DNA of 26,701 nt from NCBI GenBank assembly GCA_937923325.1, contig CAKZUQ010000002.1:1-26701 (forward strand), in the 5' to 3' direction. The position numbers and the translations under genes are program-made. Below the pieces are notes generated by a model, which had not been told where the DNA came from, made no database searches, and saw only the letters and a program-made list of their open reading frames with translations. Of this stretch, positions 14,888-23,412 are shown piece by piece (position 1 is the first letter of the stretch; the number at the start of each line of letters is the position of its first letter). This DNA is from an uncultured Bacteriovoracaceae bacterium (lineage in GTDB: Bacteria; Bdellovibrionota; Bacteriovoracia; Bacteriovoracales; Bacteriovoracaceae).

Positions 14888-14893
14888 TAAAAT
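14888..14893 (+). promoter_or_regulatory. -10 element TAAAAT between terminator and SD-less start
   Basis: TAAAAT at 14888-14893 is followed by six bases and the ATG at 14900. With a 17-bp spacer the -35 would fall in the terminator loop (TTTAAG, 14865-14870). No Shine-Dalgarno exists, and the stop-and-start arrangement implies a separate leaderless transcript. Confidence 0.4.
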
Positions 14894-14899
14894 TTAACA

Positions 14900-16471
14900 A
14901 TGGAACATGATTATGATTATGATTATGATTATATCATTATAGGCTCCGGATTTGGAGGTTCAGTTAGTGCTTTGCGATTAAGTGAAAAAGGCTATCGTGT
15001 ACTAGTGATCGAAAAAGGTAAAGAGTTTAAAGACTCGGATTTTCCAGAATCGAACTGGAATATTCGAAAATTTCTTTGGCTTCCTTTGCTGAAATGTTTC
15101 GGTATCCAAAAACTGACTTTTTTAAGAAGAGTATTCATACTAAGTGGTGTTGGAGTTGGTGGTGGTAGCCTAGTATATGGAAATACTTTGATGACTCCCC
15201 CGGATGCATTCTTTGAAAATAAAGTCTGGGCTCATCTTAAAGACTGGAAAAAAGAATTAACGCCATTTTACGATAAGGCCAAGCATATGCTAGGTGTCAC
15301 TAAAAATCCTTTGTTTAACAAAGAAGATAAAATCCTAAGGGAAATTGCTGATGAAATGGGGAGAGGGCATGAGTTCTCTAACGTAGATGTAGGTGTCTAT
15401 TTTGGTGATACGGATAAAGAAGTGGATCCATACTTTAATGGAGAAGGCCCTCTACGTTCAGGTTGTACCGGCTGTGCTGGATGCATGATAGGCTGTCGCT
15501 TTAATGCAAAAAATACTCTTGTTAAAAATTACTTATATTTTGCTAGAAAAAATGGCGTCACAATATTACCTGAAACTCTTGCAACAAAAATTGAAAATAT
15601 AGATGGGAGCTACATCGTTCATACTGAATCGAGCACAAAAGTATTTTTAAAAAAATCAAAAACTTTTAAGTCAAAAGGAATTGTTTTTTCTGGCGGTGTT
15701 CTTGGTACTATGAAAATACTTTTAGAACAAAAGTTTAAATACAAAACTTTAACTAAGCTATCTAAAACTCTTGGTCAAAATATAAGAACGAACTCTGAAA
15801 TGCTATGTGGGGTCACAACTGATGAAAAATTAAACAACGGAGTTGCGATTAGTTCTGTCATGAATCCTGATGATGAGACCCATGTAGAGATTGTGAAATA
15901 TCCATCGGGATCAAATATGATGAAATTACTAGCAGCACCTGCAGTAGGGCCAGGAATTGCGCCTTTAAGAATTTTATTTATTCTTCTAAATTTATTAAAA
16001 AAACCACTTAAGAGTTTTCGTGTATTAACAAGCTCAAAGTGGGCAGAGAACTCAGTCATTTTTCTTGTTATGCAAACTCTTGATAGTTCTATGAAAATGG
16101 TTTATAAAACATTTCCATTTTCTAGGATTTCATTAGATACAAAGGGTGAAAAAGTACCTGCATATATTGCTTCTGGAGCGGAAGTTATGAATAGATTTGC
16201 AGATAAAACAAATGGATTTGCTCAAAGTATTATTCCCGAAGTTGCTTTGAATATACCTGCAACAGCACATATTTTAGGTGGAGTTCCAGTAGGGATTAAC
16301 TCAGAAGACTCAGTAGTTAATGAAAAATTTCAAGTTCATAATTACCAGAATATGTATATCTGTGACGGCTCGATGATTCCTTGTAATATTGGAGTTAACC
16401 CAAGTCTAAGTATCACGGCCTTATCAGAGTATGCAATGAGTTCAATTGAAGATAAGATGGACCTAGTATAA
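14900..16471 (+). CDS. GMC oxidoreductase, cholesterol-oxidase-like, with ferredoxin-like Cys cluster
   Basis: 523 residues. FAD-binding motif IIIGSGFGGSVSALRL near residue 12, then VLVIEKG, GVGVGGGSLVYGNTLMTPP and SGGVLGTMKILLEQ. The C-terminal block ATAHILGG (active-site His) and CDGSMIPCNIGVNPSLSITALSE (active-site Asn) match bacterial cholesterol oxidases of the GMC fold. A Cys-rich insert, C189-x2-C192-x2-C195-x3-C199 (CTGCAGCMIGC), has the spacing of a [4Fe-4S] ferredoxin site and is shared with mycobacterial ChoD-like proteins. No signal peptide is seen. It probably oxidises a sterol or other alcohol. The N-terminus holds four GATTAT repeats (DYDYDYDY). Its stop is one base from the stop of the convergent lipoprotein gene. 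Confidence 0.87.
   Translation: MEHDYDYDYDYIIIGSGFGGSVSALRLSEKGYRVLVIEKGKEFKDSDFPESNWNIRKFLWLPLLKCFGIQKLTFLRRVFILSGVGVGGGSLVYGNTLMTPPDAFFENKVWAHLKDWKKELTPFYDKAKHMLGVTKNPLFNKEDKILREIADEMGRGHEFSNVDVGVYFGDTDKEVDPYFNGEGPLRSGCTGCAGCMIGCRFNAKNTLVKNYLYFARKNGVTILPETLATKIENIDGSYIVHTESSTKVFLKKSKTFKSKGIVFSGGVLGTMKILLEQKFKYKTLTKLSKTLGQNIRTNSEMLCGVTTDEKLNNGVAISSVMNPDDETHVEIVKYPSGSNMMKLLAAPAVGPGIAPLRILFILLNLLKKPLKSFRVLTSSKWAENSVIFLVMQTLDSSMKMVYKTFPFSRISLDTKGEKVPAYIASGAEVMNRFADKTNGFAQSIIPEVALNIPATAHILGGVPVGINSEDSVVNEKFQVHNYQNMYICDGSMIPCNIGVNPSLSITALSEYAMSSIEDKMDLV
14909..14932 (+). repeat. (GATTAT)x4 hexanucleotide repeat
   Basis: Four exact tandem copies inside codons 4-11 of the GMC oxidoreductase, encoding (Asp-Tyr)4 just before the FAD-binding strand. 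Because the unit is six bases, slippage would change length without breaking the frame. Confidence 0.9.
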
Positions 16472-16472
16472 A

Positions 16473-19400
16473 CTAGATCCCTTCTTTTTGTAGTTCTTTA
16501 TAAATAGTTTCACTGAAATAGGCGTCCGCTAAAAAGCTATGTGTCCAATAGCTATAAGGTGCGTTGGTAATTGCTTTATTTCTTTTGTGAAAATCATCTC
16601 TATACTTATACATGAGAGGCTTGAAAATATTATTTCTGAGCTTATTTCTTGCTTCTATTAACTTATTATAGTTCACAATTTTTGATTGAATTTTCCAGTC
16701 TTGAATTTTCTTCGTTAATTTATAAAGTCTGTTATAGAGTAAGTAACTTGCTGCTGAGAAGTACATTAATTCTGTTGCACAACTTGTCAGTCTTCTATCA
16801 GCATTCTTTGCTTTATGAGGAATACTTGTCGTTTGCATTACAGGGTCATAGTTGCCCATTAATCTTAGAAGTCTATTGTATAAACTAATCTTTGATTCAT
16901 CAGAGGCCATAACAATTTTATCAGCTAAGTTCATTGTTTTTGTTTCTTTGATGAATTTAGATTTACTTCTAATTTTTAGAAGAGGATTGATTAAGTCATT
17001 CGTTTTTTTGATATAGTTGATCATTTCTCGTTTATCAATTTTTACTATTCCTATAGCAGCTGTTAATGCTACATGAAGTTCTTGTTCTTTTTTATCAACA
17101 ACGATTGCATTTTTTACAAATTCATCACCACCAGTTAATTTCACTTCAAATGCTGCCCCTGCAACTCTTGGGTTAAGCATTACCATAATTTCTTTGTTAG
17201 TCGTAAACACACGTGCCATCTCTTCAATGCTGTGACCATAGAGTTTTCTATCATCCTTCTCTTTCCACTGACCTTGAAAGTATTTATTAACGATAGTTAA
17301 AATTAAACTTCTGAACTTTGACCCAATTGGTGAATCAAGGTTAAAATTGGTCAGTTTACTTAATGCTTTATTTACTAGAGTTGGTTTACCAAATTTAATT
17401 CTGGCCTTATTTATTGTTAATGCAATTACTTGATCACTAAAATAAATGGGAACCTTATGTGATTTTAATTGATTTTTTACGGATTCCAAATTTTTTGAGG
17501 AAAGAGTAATTTGAGCCGTTATTCCGTAAGATCTTTTATCTACTTTCCACTTTCTTGTTAACCAATGCTTACTTTTACTGACTTCAGATGCTTTTAAGTC
17601 TAAATTGATTTTTGATTTATCGAGGATATCAATTTTCAAATTTTCTAAAATATAGTGAGATTGTTCCACATCTTTTTTTAGCTCTCGCTCATAAGTTCCA
17701 TTATTAATTTTGACCATATTCTGAAATAAAGAGTTTATATAACTTTCTAAGTAATCAAAATGAACAGAAACTAGCATATCGGCAGTAGATCTTTTATTAT
17801 CTTGATAGATCCCTACAAAATTAGCATTATCTAAGTTGTTTGCCCTATCATTTATTTTCTCAACATAGTTTCTAGTTCTTCTTCCATTACCAACAGTAAT
17901 CTCTAGAAATGTGTTATTAAATTCTCTAGAGTATAAAGGGGCCACTGACCAAATTTGTAAGTCATTTTGAACTCCCATAATATTGTCCATAGCAATTCTT
18001 GGGTCCATTTTTATTTTAAAAAGTTTATCTTCTTCATCAAAGAAGAAAACATCACCAAAAAGAATTTTTTGTTGGTTTTTAATATATTCTTCACCTGCTG
18101 AAGCAAATGGGTTTTTTTTGATATCAGTATCCATTAGTTTAACAATATTATTAAAGATTCCTCTATCATTTGTATTTGAATACTGACTCTTTAAGGAGTT
18201 TAAGTAGGCCAGTAGTTCTTTGAGTTTTCTTTGTTTTTTTACTTCTTCATCTTCAATTGAATCTCCTCCTAGATCAAATTCAATTGAAGCCATTGTCTTC
18301 ACTAAATACAATTTTATGAAATCCAAAAAGAATTTTTGAGTTTTTTCATTTCTTGTGAATACAACTTTTTTACTTCCATTCATGATTGATATCGACTTTG
18401 CATCAAGGCCTAGCCAACTATCATCTCCAGTTTTCACTTCTAAAACTAATTCGAAGGGGATTCCTTCTTTTGTTTCTAATATTTGAGAATCTATTTTTGC
18501 ATCGATTAAACCTTTATCCATATAACCTAGAATATAGTTCATATCGATATTTACTTTACCTTTCATAATTAGCCCTGGTATTTGAGGAGCTAATCCAACA
18601 TAAGCTTCTTTGATGAAGTTCTGTTTTTCGTATTCGTAATCTCGTAAAAAGTTCATTGATGCATTAATAACATCAAGTCCAAGGCGCTTTGTTAAAAGTG
18701 GTTTCTTATTACCTGAAACTCCACCCATCATTATTCTTTGATCAATAGTTAATCTTCTGTCTAAATCTGTGACAAAGTTTTTAATTCTTTCTTTTTGAAG
18801 TCCAATGAAGTGCATATACTCATTTTCTGGGTCAGCTTCAAAATTTTCGTTACTCATTGATAAGTATGTTCTAGCTCGAGACAAAAATGTGTCTTCAAAA
18901 CTTTGAATACCATTCTTATATAGTCTAGATAATTGATTTTTTCTAATTCTTTCTTGATCCAATAAATTTTTAAAATATTGTTTCAAAGTACTATCTGCTA
19001 ATTGTACATTAGAGAACTCTTTGTACTGGGCATTTCTTACTTGAAGAATTGTCGTTTTATCTTGAGCAACTCTTTTATCGTATTGGTCCAGCCAAACTTT
19101 TGATGGCTTTCCTAATCCAGCTTCAAAGTGAAAAAAGACATCATCAGTTCCTTGCAATAAGAAAGGAGAGAATTGCCAAATTCTTAAATCCTTATATTCC
19201 TTATAGCGAGTAAAGTCCGCAAGATTATCTATGTAGTTCAAATTGAGTTTAAAAGCCATGGACTTCATAGCTCCATTAATACGAATTCCGTTGTTCTCAA
19301 GTACTTCTTGCATTAAGTTTCTATAATATTCACCATCATTCCCTTTAGGGAGTGATGACTTTGTCATGTCATATACATAATTAAGTAAATCAGAGTTTAC

Positions 19401-19865
19401 TATAAATGTTTTGACTACATTTGCTACGGTAGGAAAGAAAGATAAGTAGTCACTGCCATTGATATCAAATCTATGAAACTTTAAATTGAGATATCTAGTA
19501 TTTGCCATCATTTTAGCTTTTGGAAAACTTACGGCCATTACAATATCTTGGGTGTCAGTATAATACTTTGGAGGCTCTACACCCCAGCCAGTTAGTAGTG
19601 TTTCAAGTGGATACTTTACAGTTAAATCAATAGTCAGAACTCTCGTTAAAGGATCCATACTTAAATAATTAACTTTTTTAATCATGGGAGAGCTATCTGC
19701 TATGGCCTGAATTTCTCTTTTTACTAAAGTGAGAGGAACCTTAACTTTTACAACTGATTCATCTGTATACTTATAGGTTTGTGCAGGTCTTCTTCCCATT
19801 GGAGAAGTAAAATTACATGCCACAAAAAATATAACGAGTAAAAAACTAATAATAAGCTTGTTCAT
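16473..19865 (-). CDS. Very large lipoprotein of unknown function (1130 aa)
   Basis: The signal ends in FFVAC (Cys17 lipidation; Phe at -3 is unusual but tolerated). The rest has no membrane segment. It contains alternating charged and hydrophobic beta-like stretches (VLTIDLTVKYPLETLL, GKVNIDMNYILGYMD, INLDLKASEVS, ALTINKARIKFGKPTL) separated by helical Lys/Asp/Glu-rich parts. The repeated "xIxIDxxxxxxLE" look recalls lipid-binding beta proteins such as AsmA or TULIP folds, but I cannot claim homology. An SD (GGGAG) lies before the ATG; an out-of-frame ATG sits 4 nt upstream. A sigma-28-like promoter is at 19901-19927. It is convergent with the GMC oxidoreductase gene with a 1-bp gap. Function unknown; it is probably at the outer membrane facing the periplasm or surface. 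Confidence 0.82.
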   Translation of the reverse strand: MNKLIISFLLVIFFVACNFTSPMGRRPAQTYKYTDESVVKVKVPLTLVKREIQAIADSSPMIKKVNYLSMDPLTRVLTIDLTVKYPLETLLTGWGVEPPKYYTDTQDIVMAVSFPKAKMMANTRYLNLKFHRFDINGSDYLSFFPTVANVVKTFIVNSDLLNYVYDMTKSSLPKGNDGEYYRNLMQEVLENNGIRINGAMKSMAFKLNLNYIDNLADFTRYKEYKDLRIWQFSPFLLQGTDDVFFHFEAGLGKPSKVWLDQYDKRVAQDKTTILQVRNAQYKEFSNVQLADSTLKQYFKNLLDQERIRKNQLSRLYKNGIQSFEDTFLSRARTYLSMSNENFEADPENEYMHFIGLQKERIKNFVTDLDRRLTIDQRIMMGGVSGNKKPLLTKRLGLDVINASMNFLRDYEYEKQNFIKEAYVGLAPQIPGLIMKGKVNIDMNYILGYMDKGLIDAKIDSQILETKEGIPFELVLEVKTGDDSWLGLDAKSISIMNGSKKVVFTRNEKTQKFFLDFIKLYLVKTMASIEFDLGGDSIEDEEVKKQRKLKELLAYLNSLKSQYSNTNDRGIFNNIVKLMDTDIKKNPFASAGEEYIKNQQKILFGDVFFFDEEDKLFKIKMDPRIAMDNIMGVQNDLQIWSVAPLYSREFNNTFLEITVGNGRRTRNYVEKINDRANNLDNANFVGIYQDNKRSTADMLVSVHFDYLESYINSLFQNMVKINNGTYERELKKDVEQSHYILENLKIDILDKSKINLDLKASEVSKSKHWLTRKWKVDKRSYGITAQITLSSKNLESVKNQLKSHKVPIYFSDQVIALTINKARIKFGKPTLVNKALSKLTNFNLDSPIGSKFRSLILTIVNKYFQGQWKEKDDRKLYGHSIEEMARVFTTNKEIMVMLNPRVAGAAFEVKLTGGDEFVKNAIVVDKKEQELHVALTAAIGIVKIDKREMINYIKKTNDLINPLLKIRSKSKFIKETKTMNLADKIVMASDESKISLYNRLLRLMGNYDPVMQTTSIPHKAKNADRRLTSCATELMYFSAASYLLYNRLYKLTKKIQDWKIQSKIVNYNKLIEARNKLRNNIFKPLMYKYRDDFHKRNKAITNAPYSYWTHSFLADAYFSETIYKELQKEGI

Positions 19866-19900
19866 CCATTATCTCCCAAAGATTTAAGGTATTCAGTCTA

Positions 19901-19927
19901 TTATCGGTATTTTAGCTAAGAAATTGA
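19901..19927 (-). promoter_or_regulatory. Possible sigma-28-like promoter for the large lipoprotein
   Basis: On the minus strand TCAATTTC (19927-19920), 11 bp, ACCGATAA (19908-19901). The -10 box matches the FliA consensus in 7 of 8 positions and equals the one before the DUF3095 gene; the -35 matches only 5 of 8. The spacing is exact. The leader would be about 30 nt and includes the SD. Confidence 0.4.
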
Positions 19928-19968
19928 TTTTATTTATTTTTGTGATGTTATTACAGGTGCTTACAAAT

Positions 19969-19994
19969 AAAAAAAGCCCAGTCAAAGACTGAGC
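19969..19994 (-). terminator. Rho-independent terminator of rpsT
   Basis: On the minus strand GCTCAGTC-TTT-GACTGGGC (19994-19976), eight pairs including one G-T, followed by seven Ts. It lies 31 nt after the rpsT stop. Confidence 0.9.
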
Positions 19995-20024
19995 CTAATA
20001 TACTTTATTTAATACTTGATTAAA

Positions 20025-20285
20025 TTATAATTTAGAAACTTGAGAAGCTAATCTAGAAGTCTTTCTAGCTGCTGTATCTTTTCTAATTGCAGAACCTTTA
20101 GCTAGCTTAGCAAATAATGCTTGAACTACTGGGAATTGCTTAAGAGCTTCTTCTTTGTTCGCTTCAGTGATGAAGTTTTTTAACTTTTTAACTTCTGTTC
20201 TTAATCTAGAAACTTTCCACTTGTTGTTTACTCTTCTAGTTTCTGTTTGTCTGATTCTTTTTTTAGCTGACTTATGATTTGCCAC
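20025..20285 (-). CDS. rpsT: 30S ribosomal protein S20
   Basis: 86 residues, the normal S20 length, with the invariant opening MANHKSAKKRIRQTETRR and a strongly basic, all-helical composition ending RKTSRLASQVSKL. It binds 16S rRNA early in 30S assembly. The start is a GTG, supported by GGAGA 7 nt upstream and by conservation of ANHKSA; S20 genes in other bacteria also often use weak start codons, which is linked to autoregulation. It is monocistronic with its own promoter and terminator. Confidence 0.98.
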   Translation of the reverse strand: MANHKSAKKRIRQTETRRVNNKWKVSRLRTEVKKLKNFITEANKEEALKQFPVVQALFAKLAKGSAIRKDTAARKTSRLASQVSKL

Positions 20286-20317
20286 GTTTATCTCCTGAAA
20301 AACTGTATTTTTTATTT

Positions 20318-20346
20318 ATTATATAAATGCGTAGCGCATTTTTTAA
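20318..20346 (-). promoter_or_regulatory. rpsT promoter with a palindrome as spacer
   Basis: Minus strand TTAAAA (20346-20341), 17-bp spacer, perfect TATAAT (20323-20318). The spacer is almost entirely the inverted repeat AAATGCG-TAG-CGCATTT (20325-20341). The leader to the GTG at 20285 is about 25-27 nt and carries the SD. Confidence 0.5.
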
Positions 20347-20432
20347 AACAATATGCCTGTTATGGCAAGAACTTTTTTAGAAAAGATCAAGTTTTTGATC
20401 AAAATTCTGTCTAAGTACCTGATGCCATGCGA

Positions 20433-20462
20433 TTGACCTATCGTTCTATTATATAGCATATT
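20433..20462 (+). promoter_or_regulatory. Candidate promoter of the hbd-crt-acd operon
   Basis: TTGACC (20433-20438), 18-bp spacer, CATATT (20457-20462). Transcription would start near 20469, leaving about 59 nt before the hbd ATG. In the same intergenic region a short inverted repeat GATCAA-GTTT-TTGATC (20385-20400) lies upstream and could be an operator. Confidence 0.35.
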
Positions 20463-20527
20463 AAGGACACTTTTAATATTACATATATAGGTAAAATATC
20501 AATTTGTATGCACAAAGGACGAGATTA

Positions 20528-21385
20528 ATGAGTGATATCAATAAAATAGGAGTTGTAGGGGCTGGACAAATGGGACGAGGAATCGCTCAAGTTGCAGCTT
20601 TTGCTGGTTTTGAAGTTTGTTTATTTGACGTTAACCAGGAAGCTCTAGATTTTGGATTAGAGTTTATTAAGAAACAATTAGACCGTGGTGTCCAAAAAGA
20701 GAAATGGGACCAAAAAACAGCTGATGAAACCCTTGGAAGAATCACTGGAGTTACAAATATTACTGATATGTCAGATGTTGATCTTGCAATTGAAGCAGCA
20801 ACTGAAAATAAAGAAATCAAATTCAAGATCTTTAAAGATTTAGATGAGAATATTCAAAAGAACGCTATTTTAGCAACAAATACATCTTCTATTTCAATCA
20901 CGGAAATAGCCGCTGTGACTAGCAGACCTGAGAAAGTTGCAGGGATGCATTTTATGAACCCAGTTCCTGTTATGAAGCTAGTTGAAGGTATCCGTGGTTT
21001 AGAGACTACAGATGAAACATTTGATGCCGTAGCAGCAGCATCTGAGAAGATGGGGAAGGTTTTTGTTAAGGCCAAGGATATGCCTGGATTTGCTGTTAAT
21101 AGAATCTTGATGCCAATGATAAATGAAGCAGTTTATACTCTTCATGAAGGAATTGCTTCTGTAGAAGATATTGATACGGCAATGAAGCTTGGAACTAATC
21201 AGCCAATGGGACCGCTAACTCTTGCTGATTTTATTGGCCTTGATACTTGTTTAGCAATTATGGAAGTCCTTCATGATGGTTTAGGTGATACTAAATACAG
21301 ACCATGTCCACTACTTAAACAGTATGTTCAAGCTGGAAGACTTGGTAAAAAAGTTGGAAGAGGGTTTTACAGCTATGATAAATAA
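20528..21385 (+). CDS. hbd: 3-hydroxybutyryl-CoA dehydrogenase
   Basis: 285 residues, matching the family. It oxidises (S)-3-hydroxyacyl-CoA to acetoacetyl-CoA with NAD(P), or the reverse. NAD-binding motif GVVGAGQMGRG (Gly11-x-Gly13-x2-Gly16); catalytic pair His141 (GMHFMNPVPVMKLVEG) and Glu153, spaced 12 apart as in HBD; AMKLGTNQPMGPLTLADFIG and GRLGKKVGRGFYSY at the C-terminus. The ATG at 20528 is preferred over an upstream TTG at 20504 because AAGGACGAG precedes it and the Rossmann strand then begins at the usual distance. First gene of the operon; its last 11 bases overlap the start of the enoyl-CoA hydratase gene. Confidence 0.96.
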   Translation: MSDINKIGVVGAGQMGRGIAQVAAFAGFEVCLFDVNQEALDFGLEFIKKQLDRGVQKEKWDQKTADETLGRITGVTNITDMSDVDLAIEAATENKEIKFKIFKDLDENIQKNAILATNTSSISITEIAAVTSRPEKVAGMHFMNPVPVMKLVEGIRGLETTDETFDAVAAASEKMGKVFVKAKDMPGFAVNRILMPMINEAVYTLHEGIASVEDIDTAMKLGTNQPMGPLTLADFIGLDTCLAIMEVLHDGLGDTKYRPCPLLKQYVQAGRLGKKVGRGFYSYDK

Positions 21386-22163
21386 ACTTGAGTATTTACT
21401 ATATGATGAAGAAGATAGGATTGGGATCCTAACTCTTAATAGAGAAAAAGCTCTGAATGCATTGAATGAAGATGTCTTTTTAGAAATGAGAGCTTTGTTA
21501 GAGATTATCTGTAAATCAAATCTTAAGGGTTTGATCTTTACTGGTGCCGGTGAAAAAGCTTTTATCGCCGGAGCTGATATAAAGGCCATGCAGAATCTTA
21601 GTGAAAAAGAAGCACAAGAGTTCTCCTATCTTGGTCAGCAAATCACATTTATGCTTGAAGAAATTCGTTTTCCAGTAATTGCAGCTGTAAATGGCTTTGC
21701 TCTTGGTGGGGGCTGTGAAATGGCACTGGCCTGTGACTTCATTCTTTGTACGAAATCAGCAGTGTTTGGTCTACCTGAAACAAGTTTAGGCTTAATCCCT
21801 GGTTTTGGTGGAACTCAACGCTTAGCCAAAATCGTTGGTCGTAATAGAGCTAAAGAACTTGTTTACACAGGAAGAATGGTTAAAGCAGATGAAGCAAAAA
21901 GCTTAGGCTTAGCTCTAGAAATCTATGATGATAAACAAAGTTTAATAGAAGCTTCAAAAGCTATGATTAACAAAATGGCTAAGAACTCACCAAACGCTAT
22001 TGGTGTTGCAAAGTTTGTAATCAATAGAGGTGTTGATGTTAACCTTGATGAGGGGTTAAAGATTGAGAGAACTCACTTTGGAGAAGTTTTTAACTCTAAA
22101 GATATGAAAGAGGGAACTTCAGCTTTTATTGAAAAAAGAAAACCAATATTTACTGGAGAGTAA
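21375..22163 (+). CDS. crt: Enoyl-CoA hydratase (crotonase)
   Basis: 262 residues. It hydrates crotonyl-CoA to 3-hydroxybutyryl-CoA. The oxyanion-hole motif AGADIKAM and both catalytic glutamates are present: Glu115 in GGGCEMAL and Glu135 in LPETSLGLIPGFGGTQRL, 20 apart as in rat crotonase (144/164). The ATG at 21375 is chosen because AGAGGG lies 9-10 nt before it and MINKLEYLLYDEED is a normal crotonase N-terminus. The frame is open further upstream inside hbd, but that part is out-of-frame hbd sequence. The 11-bp overlap implies translational coupling. Confidence 0.95.
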   Translation: MINKLEYLLYDEEDRIGILTLNREKALNALNEDVFLEMRALLEIICKSNLKGLIFTGAGEKAFIAGADIKAMQNLSEKEAQEFSYLGQQITFMLEEIRFPVIAAVNGFALGGGCEMALACDFILCTKSAVFGLPETSLGLIPGFGGTQRLAKIVGRNRAKELVYTGRMVKADEAKSLGLALEIYDDKQSLIEASKAMINKMAKNSPNAIGVAKFVINRGVDVNLDEGLKIERTHFGEVFNSKDMKEGTSAFIEKRKPIFTGE

Positions 22164-22209
22164 GAACTCTTAAAACTAAATAGTTAAAATTAAATAAAGG
22201 ATATACAAA

Positions 22210-23352
22210 ATGTTAATGGATGAAAGTTATATTGAAATTCAAGATATGATCGCAAAGTTTTCTGATAAAGAAGTTGCTCCTCTTGCTCACGATATTGATA
22301 AAAATGGAAAAATTCCTGAAGACCTTGTTAGAAAACTTGGTGAAAATGGATTTCTAGGTTCATACGTACCAGAAGAGTACGGTGGAGCAGGAATGGATTA
22401 TATGTCATATGCTTTAATCGTTGAAGAAATCTCTAGAACTTGTGGATCTACAGGAGTTTTAATTTCAGCCCATACTTCATTATGTATTTGGCCAATTTTA
22501 AGTTTTGGTACAGAAGAACAAAAGAAGAAATTTTTACCAGCATTAGCTTCTGGTGAGAAAATTGGATGTTTTTGTTTATCAGAACCTAATGCTGGCTCAG
22601 ATCCTGGAACTTTAGCAACTGTTGCTGTTGACAAAGGTGACCACTGGGAACTAAGTGGAACTAAAAACTTTATCACAAATGGTAAAGAAGCAGGTGTTGC
22701 AGTAGTTTTTGCAAAAACTTCAAAGTCTACAAATCATAAAGGGATTACTGCTTTTATTGTTGATACATCGACAGAAGGCTTTAATGTTCAAAAACTTGAA
22801 GATAAACTTGGAATCAAAGGTTCTTCTACAGCTCAGATTCATTTTGATAAAGTTAAAGTTCCTAAAGAAAATGTTCTTGGAACATTTGAAAAAGGATTTA
22901 ATGTAGCTCTAGCAACTTTAGACGGTGGAAGAATTGGTATTGCAGCACAAGCTTTAGGAATTGCTCGTGGTGCATTTGAATACGCTAGAAAGTACGCAAC
23001 AGAGAGAGTTCAATTTGGTGGACCGATCTCTAATCTTCAAGCCATTCAATTCAAAATCGCAAATATGAGTACACAAATTGAAGCATCAAAATTATTAATA
23101 TATAACGCAAGTAGTTTGAAAGATAAGGGAATGCCTTACTCAAAACAAGCTGCTCAAGCAAAACTATTCGCTTCTGAGTCAGCAATGGAAATCACTACTC
23201 AAGCCATTCAAGTACTTGGTGGAAATGGCTATACAAAAGAATATCCTGTGGAGCGTTACTTTAGAGATGCAAAAATTACTGAAATCTATGAAGGAACTTC
23301 TGAGATTCAAAGAATTGTTATTGCTGCCAGCGAGTTTAAAGAAGTTCAGTAG
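22210..23352 (+). CDS. Short-chain (butyryl-type) acyl-CoA dehydrogenase
   Basis: 380 residues, standard length. It is a FAD enzyme that introduces the alpha-beta double bond into acyl-CoA (or reduces crotonyl-CoA), passing electrons through electron-transfer flavoprotein. [15 protein letters not shown] and [13 protein letters not shown] are the FAD/substrate signatures, [12 protein letters not shown] and [23 protein letters not shown] follow, and the catalytic base is Glu361 in [10 protein letters not shown]. This position of the base is typical of the short/medium-chain group. AAAGGA lies 8 nt before the ATG. It is third in the operon, 46 nt after crt. No etfAB genes are visible in the window. 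bcd would be a fair symbol if the enzyme prefers C4. Confidence 0.95.
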   Translation: MLMDESYIEIQDMIAKFSDKEVAPLAHDIDKNGKIPEDLVRKLGENGFLGSYVPEEYGGAGMDYMSYALIVEEISRTCGSTGVLISAHTSLCIWPILSFGTEEQKKKFLPALASGEKIGCFCLSEPNAGSDPGTLATVAVDKGDHWELSGTKNFITNGKEAGVAVVFAKTSKSTNHKGITAFIVDTSTEGFNVQKLEDKLGIKGSSTAQIHFDKVKVPKENVLGTFEKGFNVALATLDGGRIGIAAQALGIARGAFEYARKYATERVQFGGPISNLQAIQFKIANMSTQIEASKLLIYNASSLKDKGMPYSKQAAQAKLFASESAMEITTQAIQVLGGNGYTKEYPVERYFRDAKITEIYEGTSEIQRIVIAASEFKEVQ

Positions 23353-23412
23353 AAGTTAGTTGGCAAACAGCGCGTAAAAATGTTAGTTTTACAAGTTGTA
23401 TAGGAAATAAGT

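Noticed and set aside
16649..18568. Several 60-79 codon plus-strand frames inside the large lipoprotein gene
   Set aside because: Antisense shadows of a continuous 1130-codon gene, without SDs or recognisable products.
21285..21374. N-terminal extension of the enoyl-CoA hydratase
   Set aside because: It is out-of-frame hbd sequence with no crotonase similarity; the ATG at 21375 has an SD and a typical N-terminus.
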